The notes beneath the pieces are model-generated. The model had not been told where the DNA came from, made no database searches, and saw nothing but the letters and a program-made list of their open reading frames with translations. A stretch of 64,000 bases of DNA from Bin55 sp009840545 (GTDB taxonomy: Bacteria > Pseudomonadota > Gammaproteobacteria > Pseudomonadales > Azotimanducaceae): assembly GCA_965208815.1 (NCBI GenBank), contig OZ242357.1, positions 2,294,001 to 2,358,000 of the forward strand, read 5' to 3'. The position numbers were made by a program, and so were the translations under genes. Shown piece by piece: positions 35,548 to 45,913 of this stretch. Numbering within the stretch: position 1 is the stretch's first letter; the number at the start of each line of letters is the position of its first letter.

Positions 35548-36261
35548 TCAAAACTCCTGCTACCAAGCTCTGTTCGTTTGGAGTTAAGACTGTTCTACCA
35601 ATGTCAGATAGGTGGGCTAAACCTTTGTCCCAGTGAGGATACAAGTTCCTCATTGATATGCACCATGCGTTCTTATTCTGGAATCTGGATCGGCACCTAT
35701 TTGCAGACGTTGCAAGAAACACCATTTAACCCTTCGTTAGTATGGCGAGAAAAATCCAATATGAATAAGAAAGAGAGCCGAATAATCGTGGCTGGACATA
35801 GCTCTCAACTGGCGAAGTTGTGAGCCAATGGACCTAACTTAAGCCGCCTGTAGCCGCTTCCGACAACTGCAGGAGTCGATTAATTGTTTCATCACTCTCC
35901 TCGCAGGCAACGATTCAAAGGACTGGCTCGGGGTCGTTGTGTTTGGTGACATAGGTCACAGCCTCGACATCGAGAGTTGGCTGTTCTTCGGGAGATGTAC
36001 GCGCGATCACAACAATTCGGATTGCACTTTTGAACGCTGTTCGTTGAGATTGTTAAGCAAGTCCGTTCTTGTTGCTTTCGGGAGAAGTCTAGTGGAAAAA
36101 TTGCTAGAATCGAGTGGGGCTGAATTGCGATCTACTCAAGGAAGGAAAGGCTTGGGTGGGCGCAACTGAGAAGAACCAAACCAGAACCGTCAAGTTCACC
36201 AAATGCGACAGTTGGTGCTAAGAGCCGATTGAGGCTGAAGGACGAAATTTAGGAAAACTAG
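35548..36261. other. Gene-free stretch
   Basis: Short frames at 35578-35823 (+), 35531-35725 (-) and 35939-36169 (+) lack start signals and protein-like composition. No repeat or hairpin was found. Confidence 0.45.
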
Positions 36262-36672
36262 ATGAAAAAGGCAGGTGGAATCATTGCATTGATCGGCAGT
36301 ATTCTCGGAGTTCTCTCCGCGTTGGCTAGTCTATCGCTAGGCGGTCTCGGTGGTGTTCACACGTGGGGAATAAGTAGTCTCTCGATCCTCAAGGAATTCG
36401 AAGGTGCTTATTACGGGTTTGCCATTGGCGAGCCTGGAATTATGTTCCATTACCGTTCAGGATGGGTTGTCGTCAGCTTTGTCATCGCCACGTTCTTGCT
36501 GACATTGATCTATTTCATTGTGCCGAAGCGCTTGCCAGCTTTACTTTTAATAATTTGCGCAGCCACTGCTGCGTTTATAAGTGGTGGACAGATTGCGATT
36601 TTCATGTCAATGGTGCTGGTCGGTGGCATTTTGGCGCTATTTCCGAAACCGAAACAAGCTCAATATGCGTGA
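36262..36672 (+). CDS. Small four-helix membrane protein
   Basis: A 136-residue protein with hydrophobic segments at about 5-27, 66-86, 90-108 and 110-126, beginning MKKAGGIIALIGSILGVLSA, a start shared by a group of small inner-membrane proteins of unknown role. A loop of about 40 residues (28-65) carries Gly and aromatic residues and is likely periplasmic. AGGA lies 10 bases before the ATG. The gene is isolated. Confidence 0.7.
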   Translation: MKKAGGIIALIGSILGVLSALASLSLGGLGGVHTWGISSLSILKEFEGAYYGFAIGEPGIMFHYRSGWVVVSFVIATFLLTLIYFIVPKRLPALLLIICAATAAFISGGQIAIFMSMVLVGGILALFPKPKQAQYA

Positions 36673-36848
36673 AATAGGCGGTTTGATTACTTCGCCAAAA
36701 GAGAGATCTCAAATTTCTTGGGTGCCGTGGTTGAAATTTGTGCTCTATACCTATTGAACGCTCCCAGCATCACTAATCGCTCAAACCAGCGGACTTTGTC
36801 GTTGCACATCAGAACGCAATATAACAAAAACCGACAAGATACAAACTG

Positions 36849-37715
36849 ATGAAATACTTATTCAAGCCGAGACTTGCACAGCGAATCCTTGTCTTGTTGA
36901 TCATTTCCGTGAGTTTGGCATCGAGTTTTTGTTCAGTCGCTGCTGAAGTATTGGCCCATCGATTCAAACTTGACTGCAATCTCGAAGGAGCGATCCTCGA
37001 ATTGACTATAGACACTGACCTACCGGACTCCGCCGAACTGATAGTTTCTGTCTATTGTGTCTATTTCGAAGTTGGAAGTGACGAAGCCTACAGTGAAAGC
37101 TATTTCTCCGAGAAAGGAACAGTGTCGAATTGGCGACGAACTCAAGCGTACATCATCGACAACCAAAAGTGGAAGTCAGATCTCTTGACACATCAAGCCA
37201 AAATGGCACGGATATCAAGCGAACTTGCATTTGAAATCGACCGAATTGAGGATCAGTTAAGAGTTGCAGTCACAGTCCATGCAAACCAGTCCGATCCAAA
37301 GTTTGGCGGTAGAGGAAATCCAAATTTGCCCGGGCCGGCCGTAACTACTGACTCGGACTGGAACCTTGTACAAACAGAAGTTGCAATACCTATGCCCCTT
37401 GAGGAACCGTTTCCTGAACCAGAGCAAAAACTTGTTGCTTTCGATGGTTTGGAGAAGGGCAAATCCTATGAATTGCTTAGCGAAGTGCCTTTAATGGCTG
37501 CTTCCCCAGATGATGCGACAAGCTCAGCAAGTCAAGACGATAAGCAGATCCTCGAACAGACAAAGTATCTAGAAACTGGTACGGTTATCAAGGTAGTCGA
37601 CGTTTTAGACTGGTCTGGATTCAACTGGTACGAGATATCTGTTGCAGATGAGGACAAAACAGGCTGGATTAACAGCGTCACACTCGTGAAAAACGGTGTA
37701 ATTCTCAAAAATTAG
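36849..37715 (+). CDS. Exported protein with C-terminal SH3b-like domain
   Basis: A 288-residue protein with a signal peptide (about 1-32: basic start, then ILVLLIISVSLASSFCSVAA). Residues 35-190 are beta-rich and unknown. The C-terminal about 95 residues resemble a bacterial SH3 domain: YELLSEVPLMAASP, TGTVIKVVDVLDWSGFNWYE and GWINSVTL. Such domains bind cell-wall or protein ligands in the periplasm. An acidic stretch (about 217-235) interrupts the first strands of the SH3b fold. Confidence 0.68.
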   Translation: MKYLFKPRLAQRILVLLIISVSLASSFCSVAAEVLAHRFKLDCNLEGAILELTIDTDLPDSAELIVSVYCVYFEVGSDEAYSESYFSEKGTVSNWRRTQAYIIDNQKWKSDLLTHQAKMARISSELAFEIDRIEDQLRVAVTVHANQSDPKFGGRGNPNLPGPAVTTDSDWNLVQTEVAIPMPLEEPFPEPEQKLVAFDGLEKGKSYELLSEVPLMAASPDDATSSASQDDKQILEQTKYLETGTVIKVVDVLDWSGFNWYEISVADEDKTGWINSVTLVKNGVILKN

Positions 37716-38791
37716 CGAATCCACATTGGTTCATCGAGCCATCAAACTAATTGAAACTCGAAAATAAACGAAAATTTCTGAAAGAAATACGACCTGTGAA
37801 AATGTGGATAGCTCTGTTAGGTTGGCCACAATCCAATCACGGCCACCAGCACAACAATTTTTCACTGTCGACTAACTTCTGCAAGGTTTTAAACAACAAG
37901 ATACTCAAACCTGGCATCTCAGGCGGTTAAGCAAACCCAACTGGGAAAACTACGAGACTTACTCCTAAAAAAATGCATTCTTTGTAGCTCCGTAAAATCC
38001 AACATGCCCTTGACTAGTGCAACAGTCGCGCGCTTCACAGATGAATTCGAATTGGAGCGAAAGCACACACTATGGACAAGTTCGAAGGTGTGTTATTAGT
38101 TTCCCACGGAGCCGACACAGAACCCTCGTCCATATCAAGACAGAACTAGCCATCCAGTTCCTTTCTGTCTGATAGATTGTAAATCTGTCTACATAAACCA
38201 GTAATTCCCTTTAGCAACACTACGACTGTGTCTGACGGTCAATGTGCGCTGCCCTCGGGGCTGGATGTGAGTGTAGCGAAAAGTTCCGTAAATCACTAGA
38301 TTGCGATAGGTTGCAGGCGTTTTTGCAGGTTTCCTCCTTGACCAAATCGATTCGACCACTTCGTTTAGTTCGTTCAGTCCCTCAGCCAATCTCGATTCCA
38401 TCCCGGAGTGGGGAATCAACGAGCCGTCATCCAACATCGGAAGTAATTAATTAACTTCAGGTGCAAGAGCGCACACCGATGCGCAACGCTTTTGCTTTGT
38501 GTTAGATTTTCAGGTTATGCACACCACAAATGTTGTATTTGCATTCATTAGGTAAGGGTTACCAGACACTCGGGTTTTCTGAGCCCAACCGCGTTCATCA
38601 CTGATACGTCGTGTCAAAACACCGTCAGCGAGTATTTGGTGGAGGGAGAGCAGGCTAGGCAAAAATAGGAACTCTAACTTTTACTCGTCCTCTCAATTCC
38701 TTAAGCAGATGGACTGCATCTCGAAGTGTTTGGCTGCTGATTCAATAGGAGATCACGTACTCTGTCTACGGACAGAATTGCCAAAGGAATA
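37716..38791. other. Gene-free stretch of about 1.1 kb
   Basis: The longest empty region. Frames at 38189-38454 on both strands look like chance. I see no transposase relic, tRNA fragment or copy of a flanking gene here. It may be decayed DNA beyond recognition. Confidence 0.45.
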
Positions 38792-41473
38792 TTAGATGGT
38801 CCGTTCAAGATTCGCCAATCCGTACTTTTGATATCTCAGCCGCAATGCCGCCCGTCCGCCATCCAATACCGCAATGACATGCTTTGTGATTGTCGAAGCA
38901 CTCGTACTCAGAAAACCGCGTGCCCTCACTTCCCCGGTAGCGCCATCGCTATCGAACATTGCTATCTGTTCGGCATCAGTTAAAACGACGAGATTCGCGT
39001 TGTGCGAGGTAAACGCAATCTGCCGTCCACGCTTGTCCTCCAGCAACGCGGGCGCGATGGTGTCCGCAATGTGTCGGTTATCCAGATTGTCTTCGGGCTG
39101 ATCGACGATCAAGGGTCCCTTTTGCAATTTCAACAATAGCGGAAATATCGCAGTGCAGCGTTGACCTGCCGACAGTTGATCGATGGCTCTGTAGTCCTCT
39201 TCCTCCTGACCGACGTTGAAGAAGATTCCTAGATCGTCGCTTTCAAAGGCTGCAAGATAGTCGCTAAAAGCAATTGAAGAAAGTAGCATAGGGAATCCCT
39301 CCACCAAGTCTCTTCGAGCACTCTCGTATGCTTGGGCCAATCTTTCATGGTGCCTTTCTGCTATTCCAAATCGTTGGTTCAGTTCACCATAGACATTGGC
39401 ACCGTCGGGGTTTCCACTACTAATTTCTTCAAAAACGCCCAGTCTTGAGCGTGGAGCCACTTGTATCCGAACCCCATAGTCTTGCAATTGTGCAGTTAGT
39501 TTGCCTACACGCTCATGTCTCAACGATGTTTGCGAATCCAACGCCTGCGCAACATCGCGGCATAAAAGTGCGAGAGTATCCAACAATTCTTCAAGGCGAC
39601 CTCGTTCCTGTACCAAATTTTGTTCTAGTGCTGGCAGTTCGCGCGTTTGGTCAAGTACTTGGCGGTGAGTCTCCAACAACCGACGTTTTTCATCGGAGAG
39701 ATTCGCAAGCGCTTCGTCGTATTGTTCGGCAAAATGGCTGAATGCCTCTGTCATCTCGCCACTTTTGCTTAGGAGATCGGCAGCATAGTTTTTTAGTCTT
39801 GTATTGTGTTCTTCTGCGAAAGTACCAATGTGAGAGTGAAGGTCTGTCACGATTTCTGATGCGATGACAGCGTATGGTTCAATAGGCGATTGACCCGCTA
39901 GCGACGGGATATCCGGTATGAACCCAGCGGTCTTCCAATCTTGTTCGATTTCGCTGCGCTCCGTGAGCCAAGAGGTCAGTTGCCCTATCGAGTCACGTTG
40001 TCGAATAGCCGTCTCATACGTGTTCTTTAGTTCGACAAGATTGGCATCTGTAAGCTCCTGTAATCCTGATCGCAAATCTTTGAGTCTTGCTGTGCGATTT
40101 CGTAGTGATTGGTAGCCCGCATAGCGATTTACAACTTGCTCGTGGAGCGATCTGATCTTTTCCATCGCATCGTCAGCGGATTCCTGCAACTGTCGGATTT
40201 GCTCTCTTTCTGCAATGGTATCTAGGTATGCCTGTCTCACATCCGGGTCGGTAGCCGCTTGCTCAATCTCATGCCATCCTAGAATAAAAGATGGAAACAT
40301 CAGTGCGTCTGGGTTTCGAACTTCCTCGCAGCGATCATCCTCAAACACTATCCGGAAGACCTCAGGTGTGCTCACCGAACGCTCGACGAGGACCTTTGCT
40401 CCATCCTCTCGTTTCACCAGCACTCGCACCCGACCGCCCTGCCCTAGGATGTGCGACAGATGGGACTGCACTTCTTCTCTGCGCGACTCGGGAACTAACG
40501 AACCCAAAGCAAATCTCAGGCATTCCAAAATAGAAGTCTTGCCAGAACCCTTCACTCCAATAAATGCATTGCAGTGAGGCGCTAACGACAGCCAGAAGTC
40601 GGAAAAGAACTGTCCCCTGACGTTGACACCGACGACGTAGCTAGAGGGTGTTTGCGGTTCTACGAGCGACACACGAGACGGAATTTGTAGTCCTGCCTTG
40701 AGTTCCCTAAATGTCGGCTCTTCCATTTGCAACCACGTCACGCGCTTGCCTATGTCCGTGACGGCGTGTGCGTCGCTCGAACGGATGCATGTCTTATGGA
40801 GATTTCCCGTTTCAGAGTGTTCTCCATCGAAGAACGCGGCCGTTTTCAGGTCCGTCACCTCTAAAGCCGTGAAGTGTTCTCTTGCCAGCTTCAGGAATTC
40901 CGAGTCCATGAATATGTCGTCTACACTTCGACTTTTGAAAGCGTCTCTGTTCTTGTGGAGGTGCGCGGGAATGATCAGCGCGTTTGCTTTCTTCAACCTA
41001 TTACAGATATCAGGAATGGACGCAGTTAAACCCGGAATCTCGCTACCCGATACGCTACGCTTCTCGTATCCGCAATTTTTCTGCAAGTCTGTAATCCAGT
41101 AGTCTGCATCCTCTTCTGGGTCGAAGCCAACAAGTAGGTGAAAGAACGCTTGCTTTTGGGCTTTTGTTTCCGGCTTGGACCAAGCGTCGACAAAGACGTT
41201 TAGCTCAGCACCTCGTAAAACAGTTGTGCCACTTTGGCTGTTCAATTGCTCGATAAATGTCTTGTCAGGAAGCTTGTGGTGATCTGTGAACATCAAAATG
41301 TCGACCGGCTTCGCTGAAAGGTGCATGATCGCGTCGTTCAATGCCGTAATTCTGTTGCCTCGGAAGTCATGACTCGCAGGCGAGTGGTTGTGAAGGTCCA
41401 CTCTTCTCCACTGCCCGAATCGCAACTGGGAAAAACGATGAAGACTCGCTTCAAATTCTCGAATTTCTGGCAT
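38792..41473 (-). CDS. PHP-domain / SMC-like ATPase (TrlF-type)
   Basis: An 893-residue protein. Residues 1-270 are a PHP phosphoesterase domain with metal ligands visible in DLHNH (26-30), FTDHH (62-66) and RSSDAHA. The rest is a split ABC/SMC-type ATPase: Walker A GVKGSGKTS (about 305-313), a coiled-coil middle (about 400-660), signature LSAGQR (about 764-769) and Walker B LIVDQPEDNLDN (about 784-795). As I recall, proteins of this layout are annotated as TrlF-family AAA-like ATPases and turn up next to restriction systems. The PHP part may hydrolyse phosphodiesters, powered or gated by the ATPase. It lies 631 bases downstream of the hsd operon, same strand. Confidence 0.82.
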   Translation of the reverse strand: MPEIREFEASLHRFSQLRFGQWRRVDLHNHSPASHDFRGNRITALNDAIMHLSAKPVDILMFTDHHKLPDKTFIEQLNSQSGTTVLRGAELNVFVDAWSKPETKAQKQAFFHLLVGFDPEEDADYWITDLQKNCGYEKRSVSGSEIPGLTASIPDICNRLKKANALIIPAHLHKNRDAFKSRSVDDIFMDSEFLKLAREHFTALEVTDLKTAAFFDGEHSETGNLHKTCIRSSDAHAVTDIGKRVTWLQMEEPTFRELKAGLQIPSRVSLVEPQTPSSYVVGVNVRGQFFSDFWLSLAPHCNAFIGVKGSGKTSILECLRFALGSLVPESRREEVQSHLSHILGQGGRVRVLVKREDGAKVLVERSVSTPEVFRIVFEDDRCEEVRNPDALMFPSFILGWHEIEQAATDPDVRQAYLDTIAEREQIRQLQESADDAMEKIRSLHEQVVNRYAGYQSLRNRTARLKDLRSGLQELTDANLVELKNTYETAIRQRDSIGQLTSWLTERSEIEQDWKTAGFIPDIPSLAGQSPIEPYAVIASEIVTDLHSHIGTFAEEHNTRLKNYAADLLSKSGEMTEAFSHFAEQYDEALANLSDEKRRLLETHRQVLDQTRELPALEQNLVQERGRLEELLDTLALLCRDVAQALDSQTSLRHERVGKLTAQLQDYGVRIQVAPRSRLGVFEEISSGNPDGANVYGELNQRFGIAERHHERLAQAYESARRDLVEGFPMLLSSIAFSDYLAAFESDDLGIFFNVGQEEEDYRAIDQLSAGQRCTAIFPLLLKLQKGPLIVDQPEDNLDNRHIADTIAPALLEDKRGRQIAFTSHNANLVVLTDAEQIAMFDSDGATGEVRARGFLSTSASTITKHVIAVLDGGRAALRLRYQKYGLANLERTI

Positions 41474-42104
41474 TGCTCCTATCGACCATATGATGGCCTG
41501 ATTTCATTGGACATTAGGCTGGAGGATTACCGTATTCACTTCACGTACATGCAAGAAAAACCGACTACCGTCACCTGTGCCAGTACCAACCCGACTAAAT
41601 GAAAATCTCTGTAAATGACACCCGACAACTATTGTGGAATCATAGTAGGCAGCTATACATCGCAACAGTATTGCAAGAAAACTGGGCAGTCGGCGATCCT
41701 GCTTGCGAAGGCGATAGTTCACACTACCAGATTCTAACAGGTCCAATGTATTACACCGATGAGATGTATCGAATCCAGACTCGATGGTTATCTCCTTCTA
41801 ACTGGTACTGCTCCCAGCATCGTGTGTCGACATACTGAGGCATTTTAAGTGCTCGTGTGAACACTGTTTTCTCTGCACCGGTGAGCCTGGAAGAGCAGCT
41901 GTTCGATTGAAAGATGTGATGCAGTTTCGACATCTTCTCCTCGATGAGCACACAAGACGACCACACCTTGAAGACGGAGGATCGCACTCAATACTGGCCA
42001 GCTACATTCAATGAAAATGAAGACGAAGTACGTAAGTAGCACGTATTAGACTAAGCCAAAACTCGCTCGCAACGGACTCTAATGGCGAAAAGTTAGCAAG
42101 CTCT
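41474..42104. other. Gene-free stretch between the hsd operon and the PHP-ATPase
   Basis: Overlapping short frames on both strands, none convincing. It is long enough to hold a separate promoter for the PHP-ATPase gene, but no clear -35/-10 pair was seen. Confidence 0.45.
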
Positions 42105-42821
42105 CTACTTTCTCCACTTTGTTACAGCCAAAGGCAAATTGTTCAATTCAAGCTTGGCTTCTCGCCATGTGGGATAGTGCTCGCTCAATAGCTCAACAAA
42201 TAGGTCGTTGTGTGTTGGTTCCAGTAAGTGCAAGAGTTCATGAACAACGACGTACTCCAGCAAGTGCTTTGGCTTCTTGACGAGTTCCGTATTGAGTCGA
42301 ATGGTACCGGAGTGGTGATTGCAGCTCCCCCACTTCGTCTTCATTCTCCTTAGGTAGTATCCGTTTACATCAACGCCGACTCTTCGCTGCCACTTCTCCA
42401 GCAGTTTTGGAATTTCCTTGTGCAGCAGTGACTTGTGCCATTCGTGAACTACCCACGAGCGTTTTGCCGAGTCGCTTCCGGGACGGACGGTCAACGAGAT
42501 CTTCCGATGCCCCACAGAGATGGAAGGTTTTTCCTCTTTTTCCACGATGTCCAGCAAGTAGCGTCTTCCCCAAAGGTAGTGACTCTCTCGTTGTATGTAC
42601 TCTCTGGGTGTCTCACGCGGCTGGTGTTGCAACTTGTCCTGCTGATCACGAATCCATCCAAGCTTGGATAAAGCAAAGGCTCGAGCGACATCTTCGCGAG
42701 TTCCATGAGGGGCTACCATGGAGATTCGTCCATCGGGGGGATGCACAGAAAGCTGTACATGCTTGACGCTTTTGCGGGCAAACAAGACCGCCATCTCGCC
42801 AACCATTATCGTCTGCGACAT
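42105..42821 (-). CDS. YgjP/DUF45-type zinc metallopeptidase of the hsd operon
   Basis: A 238-residue protein with zinc motif HELLH (194-198), third ligand candidate His204 in EPTHNDLF, and the family core KTKWGSC (161-167). These are the marks of the YgjP/WLM-like M48 group. Its ATG overlaps the hsdR stop by one base. Genes of this group often close type I restriction operons; their role is not established, with turnover of HsdR or another component being a reasonable guess. Confidence 0.88.
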   Translation of the reverse strand: MSQTIMVGEMAVLFARKSVKHVQLSVHPPDGRISMVAPHGTREDVARAFALSKLGWIRDQQDKLQHQPRETPREYIQRESHYLWGRRYLLDIVEKEEKPSISVGHRKISLTVRPGSDSAKRSWVVHEWHKSLLHKEIPKLLEKWQRRVGVDVNGYYLRRMKTKWGSCNHHSGTIRLNTELVKKPKHLLEYVVVHELLHLLEPTHNDLFVELLSEHYPTWREAKLELNNLPLAVTKWRK

Positions 42822-45800
42822 CAGTAGCCCGGCTGGTTCTTGACAAGCTCGAACAGTTCCTCTGTGCCGATTGGATCGTGGTCGAGCAATGGATGAAGTG
42901 CATTCTTCACCTGGGCTTCACGCGCTTGGTCCCCTCTCCAACCTGCAGGAGCTTGCTCCCGCATCACCTGATCGACCTCGAGCGCTAATTCAACAAGCTG
43001 TTTGTCGTCGAACTCGGACGAGCCGTTTGCGAGAATCTCGGGCAGATTGCGATAGATCACAATTGCATCGTTGTTGCCTTGAAGCTGGGTGGGTATGCCA
43101 TCGGACATGCCTCCGCTAGCGATCTTCTTCACAAGCTCTTCCGCATCGCGGAGAAATCTTGCGTATTCGTCAGCATCGACTCGACTTTGACGAATGAGGT
43201 CCTCGAGCAGAGCGGCCATTTGTTCGTAGAACTTAGGATCTGTGAGCTTCTGTCGAACAATGGTCTTTCGCACGTTGTTGATGATTGCTTCGGCAACGGC
43301 ATTTCGCGTTAGCTTTCCGTCCTTGTTGAGTTTGCGTGCGATCACATCATGAATTCCTGTCTTGATGATCGCTTCCGTCAGGGTTAGGTCACCAAGACTC
43401 CCGAGAATTTCTGACGGTTCCGCTTGAACATATGTATTGAGCAGATGTCGCATGTCCGCCTCATAGGGCTTGACATCGAGTTCTTCGCCCGAGTAATGCT
43501 TAATTGCCGAACGAATTTCACGGTAGAACTTCACCTCCTCTCGAATTCGTTCCGCCTCGGTGTCCGTGTAGCCGGCACGTTGTAGATCCTGAGCCAACGC
43601 TGCGAATGCTCTCACGAAATTGGCAATGGCCTTGTAAAGCGCAATTCGCAAAACCTCTGTCTCTTTCAACGCGTTCGGGCTAGAAGCGGAACCGCAGAAA
43701 TAGTGCAGATAGTGCTCAATTTCTCGAGGTGGGGGAACAGGTTCGCACATGTAGGTCAGCGCATCCCGGGCTGCGTCAAGTTTCTTTCGACCCTCCGTCA
43801 ACCAGTCCTTGAGGTGAACGTTATTTTCGCCACCACTGCCTACATCGTCGTCCAATTCGTCGGAACTGTAGACTGCAAGTGCTTCCTGCATTTTGCCGAA
43901 GAGTTCCTTGAAGTCCACGATGTAACCGTAGTCCTTGTCGTCGCCGTCGAGACGATTGGTCCGGCAGATAGCTTGAAAAAGACTATGGTCGCGCAGTTCG
44001 TTGTCCAGATAGATGTGCGTGCAGCTAGGGGCGTCGAATCCTGTGAGCAGCTTGCTCACCACGATCAGAAGCTTCATCTTGGCCGGTTCCTCGATGAAGA
44101 GCCTCTTTGCCTCGTCCTCGTATTCTCGAGTGGTTACACCATCTTTCAGCAAATATTTGGTGTAAGTGTCGAACTTGAACCGCTCGTCACCGTTTTCCGG
44201 TTCTAGCGAGATGGCGTGATAGTTGGGCTCGTAGGAAGTAATTAACCCGCAGTGCGCTCCGAAGGAGGTATTCTGAAACAGTCGGTAGTAGTGGCAGGCA
44301 TCGTAGATGGATGCCGAGACTAGGATTGCCGTTCCTCTATCGCTGTTTAGCCGTGGCTTCATGCCAAAGTCCCAAATCACATCGCCAATGATGCGCTGCT
44401 TGCGGTCCTGAGCGCTCATCAGGTTTTCCATCGTCGCCCAGCGTTCACGCAAGACAGCTCTTTGAAAATTGTTCAGTCCCTTGGTCTTCTGGTCGAACCA
44501 CTGATTGACCACGTTCTGGTTGGTCAATCTCTGCGGCACGTCTCGGGCTTCGTACTTGAGATCCAGGATTACGCCGTCGGCAACTCCTTCATGAAACTTG
44601 TACGTGTGTATGTAGGTACCGAAAACGTCTCGAGTCAAAAGTTTGTCTTTACGCATCAGCGGTGTTCCAGTGAATCCTACGAACAATGCTCCCTGCAGCC
44701 AACGCTTCATTTGACGGTTCATGTCGCCGCCCTGCGTTCGATGGCATTCGTCCACAAACACGTAGAAACTGCCCAGAACTGGGGGAGGTTCTCCCTCTAG
44801 ATCGGTAGGTTCGAACTTGTGGATTAACGCGCAAAGGAGGCGAGGGGAGGTCGCTCCGAGCTTCTGCACGAATTCTGCCCGAGATTCGACACGAGGCGAG
44901 GCAGCGTCCGCACTGATCACTCCCGCGTTCTTCATCACACCCTCGATTTGCTTGTCAAGCTCGTCGCGATCTGTGACAACGAGAATGCGAGCTTTGGAGT
45001 CTCGCTCCATGATCCACTTCGCGAGGAGCACCATGACTATGCTCTTGCCGCTTCCCTGGGTGTGCCAGATCACTCCGCCTTCGCGATTGTCCAATCGAGT
45101 CTGGGCTGCTTTCACGGCCTGATACTGGTGAGGCCGTGGAATTTTTCTCATTCCTGCGTCAAAGACCATGAAGTTCCGAATCAGGTCGAGCAACCGTTCC
45201 TTGCAACACATTTGGGAAAGCGGTCGGTCCAACAATCCTCCTACATCTGAAGCTCCAAAAGGAGGGTCTTCATCCTTCCAAGCCACGAAGAACTGCTCGG
45301 GCGAACCGGTGGTGCCGTAGCGCAACCCAACTGCATCGTTGCCCGCGAACAGGATCTGCACGGTACTGAAGAAAGCTTCGTTGAACTGCTCTTCTTGATT
45401 TGAGGTGAGCTGTCGGATTCCGTCCCCAATTTCCACCGAACTGCGCTTGAGCTCGATTACCCCAACAGCGAGACCATTCAGGTACAACACAAGGTCCGGC
45501 CTACGTTCAAGTCCCAGTTTTAGGGTCACCTCTTCAGCCAATGCAAAATCGTTTCGTTCTGGATCATCCCAGTCGACGAGGTGCACCGTTTGATGGTCGT
45601 GTCCCGCTGCGACCTGCACTTGCACTCCGTACCGAATGAGCTGGTATGTCTTGAGACTTGCTTGATAGAGCGTCTTGTCGGACAAGTCAGCGGCGATTTG
45701 CAGCTCCCGGACCGCGGCGGATATTTGTGAGTCAGAGTAGCCGCGAGACTCAAGATTTGTTCTGAGAAGCTCTGGTTCTATGCAATGGTTGTAATGGCGC

Positions 45801-45913
45801 TTGCTCCAGTCTCCTAGGAATCGATAACCAAGGTTGTCTGATCGGGAATGGTCCGTGAACAGTCCTATGACCCGGTCTTGAGTCTTGCGTTCAGGACGTG
45901 GGGCTTCAGGCAT
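42821..45913 (-). CDS. hsdR: Type I restriction enzyme, R (motor and nuclease) subunit
   Basis: Cuts unmodified DNA after ATP-driven translocation, together with HsdM and HsdS. The 1030 residues show the nuclease core RPDLVLYLNG...ELKR (Asp140, Glu154, Lys156), Walker A TQGSGKS (285-291), DECHRTQGG (388-396), FTGTPL and a C-terminal helical region that contacts the methylase. All key residues are present, so the subunit looks intact. It overlaps hsdS by eight bases and the peptidase gene by one. Confidence 0.95.
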   Translation of the reverse strand: MPEAPRPERKTQDRVIGLFTDHSRSDNLGYRFLGDWSKRHYNHCIEPELLRTNLESRGYSDSQISAAVRELQIAADLSDKTLYQASLKTYQLIRYGVQVQVAAGHDHQTVHLVDWDDPERNDFALAEEVTLKLGLERRPDLVLYLNGLAVGVIELKRSSVEIGDGIRQLTSNQEEQFNEAFFSTVQILFAGNDAVGLRYGTTGSPEQFFVAWKDEDPPFGASDVGGLLDRPLSQMCCKERLLDLIRNFMVFDAGMRKIPRPHQYQAVKAAQTRLDNREGGVIWHTQGSGKSIVMVLLAKWIMERDSKARILVVTDRDELDKQIEGVMKNAGVISADAASPRVESRAEFVQKLGATSPRLLCALIHKFEPTDLEGEPPPVLGSFYVFVDECHRTQGGDMNRQMKRWLQGALFVGFTGTPLMRKDKLLTRDVFGTYIHTYKFHEGVADGVILDLKYEARDVPQRLTNQNVVNQWFDQKTKGLNNFQRAVLRERWATMENLMSAQDRKQRIIGDVIWDFGMKPRLNSDRGTAILVSASIYDACHYYRLFQNTSFGAHCGLITSYEPNYHAISLEPENGDERFKFDTYTKYLLKDGVTTREYEDEAKRLFIEEPAKMKLLIVVSKLLTGFDAPSCTHIYLDNELRDHSLFQAICRTNRLDGDDKDYGYIVDFKELFGKMQEALAVYSSDELDDDVGSGGENNVHLKDWLTEGRKKLDAARDALTYMCEPVPPPREIEHYLHYFCGSASSPNALKETEVLRIALYKAIANFVRAFAALAQDLQRAGYTDTEAERIREEVKFYREIRSAIKHYSGEELDVKPYEADMRHLLNTYVQAEPSEILGSLGDLTLTEAIIKTGIHDVIARKLNKDGKLTRNAVAEAIINNVRKTIVRQKLTDPKFYEQMAALLEDLIRQSRVDADEYARFLRDAEELVKKIASGGMSDGIPTQLQGNNDAIVIYRNLPEILANGSSEFDDKQLVELALEVDQVMREQAPAGWRGDQAREAQVKNALHPLLDHDPIGTEELFELVKNQPGY

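Noticed and set aside
41599..42042. Short frames between the hsd operon and the PHP-ATPase
   Set aside because: They overlap each other on opposite strands and show no conserved pattern.
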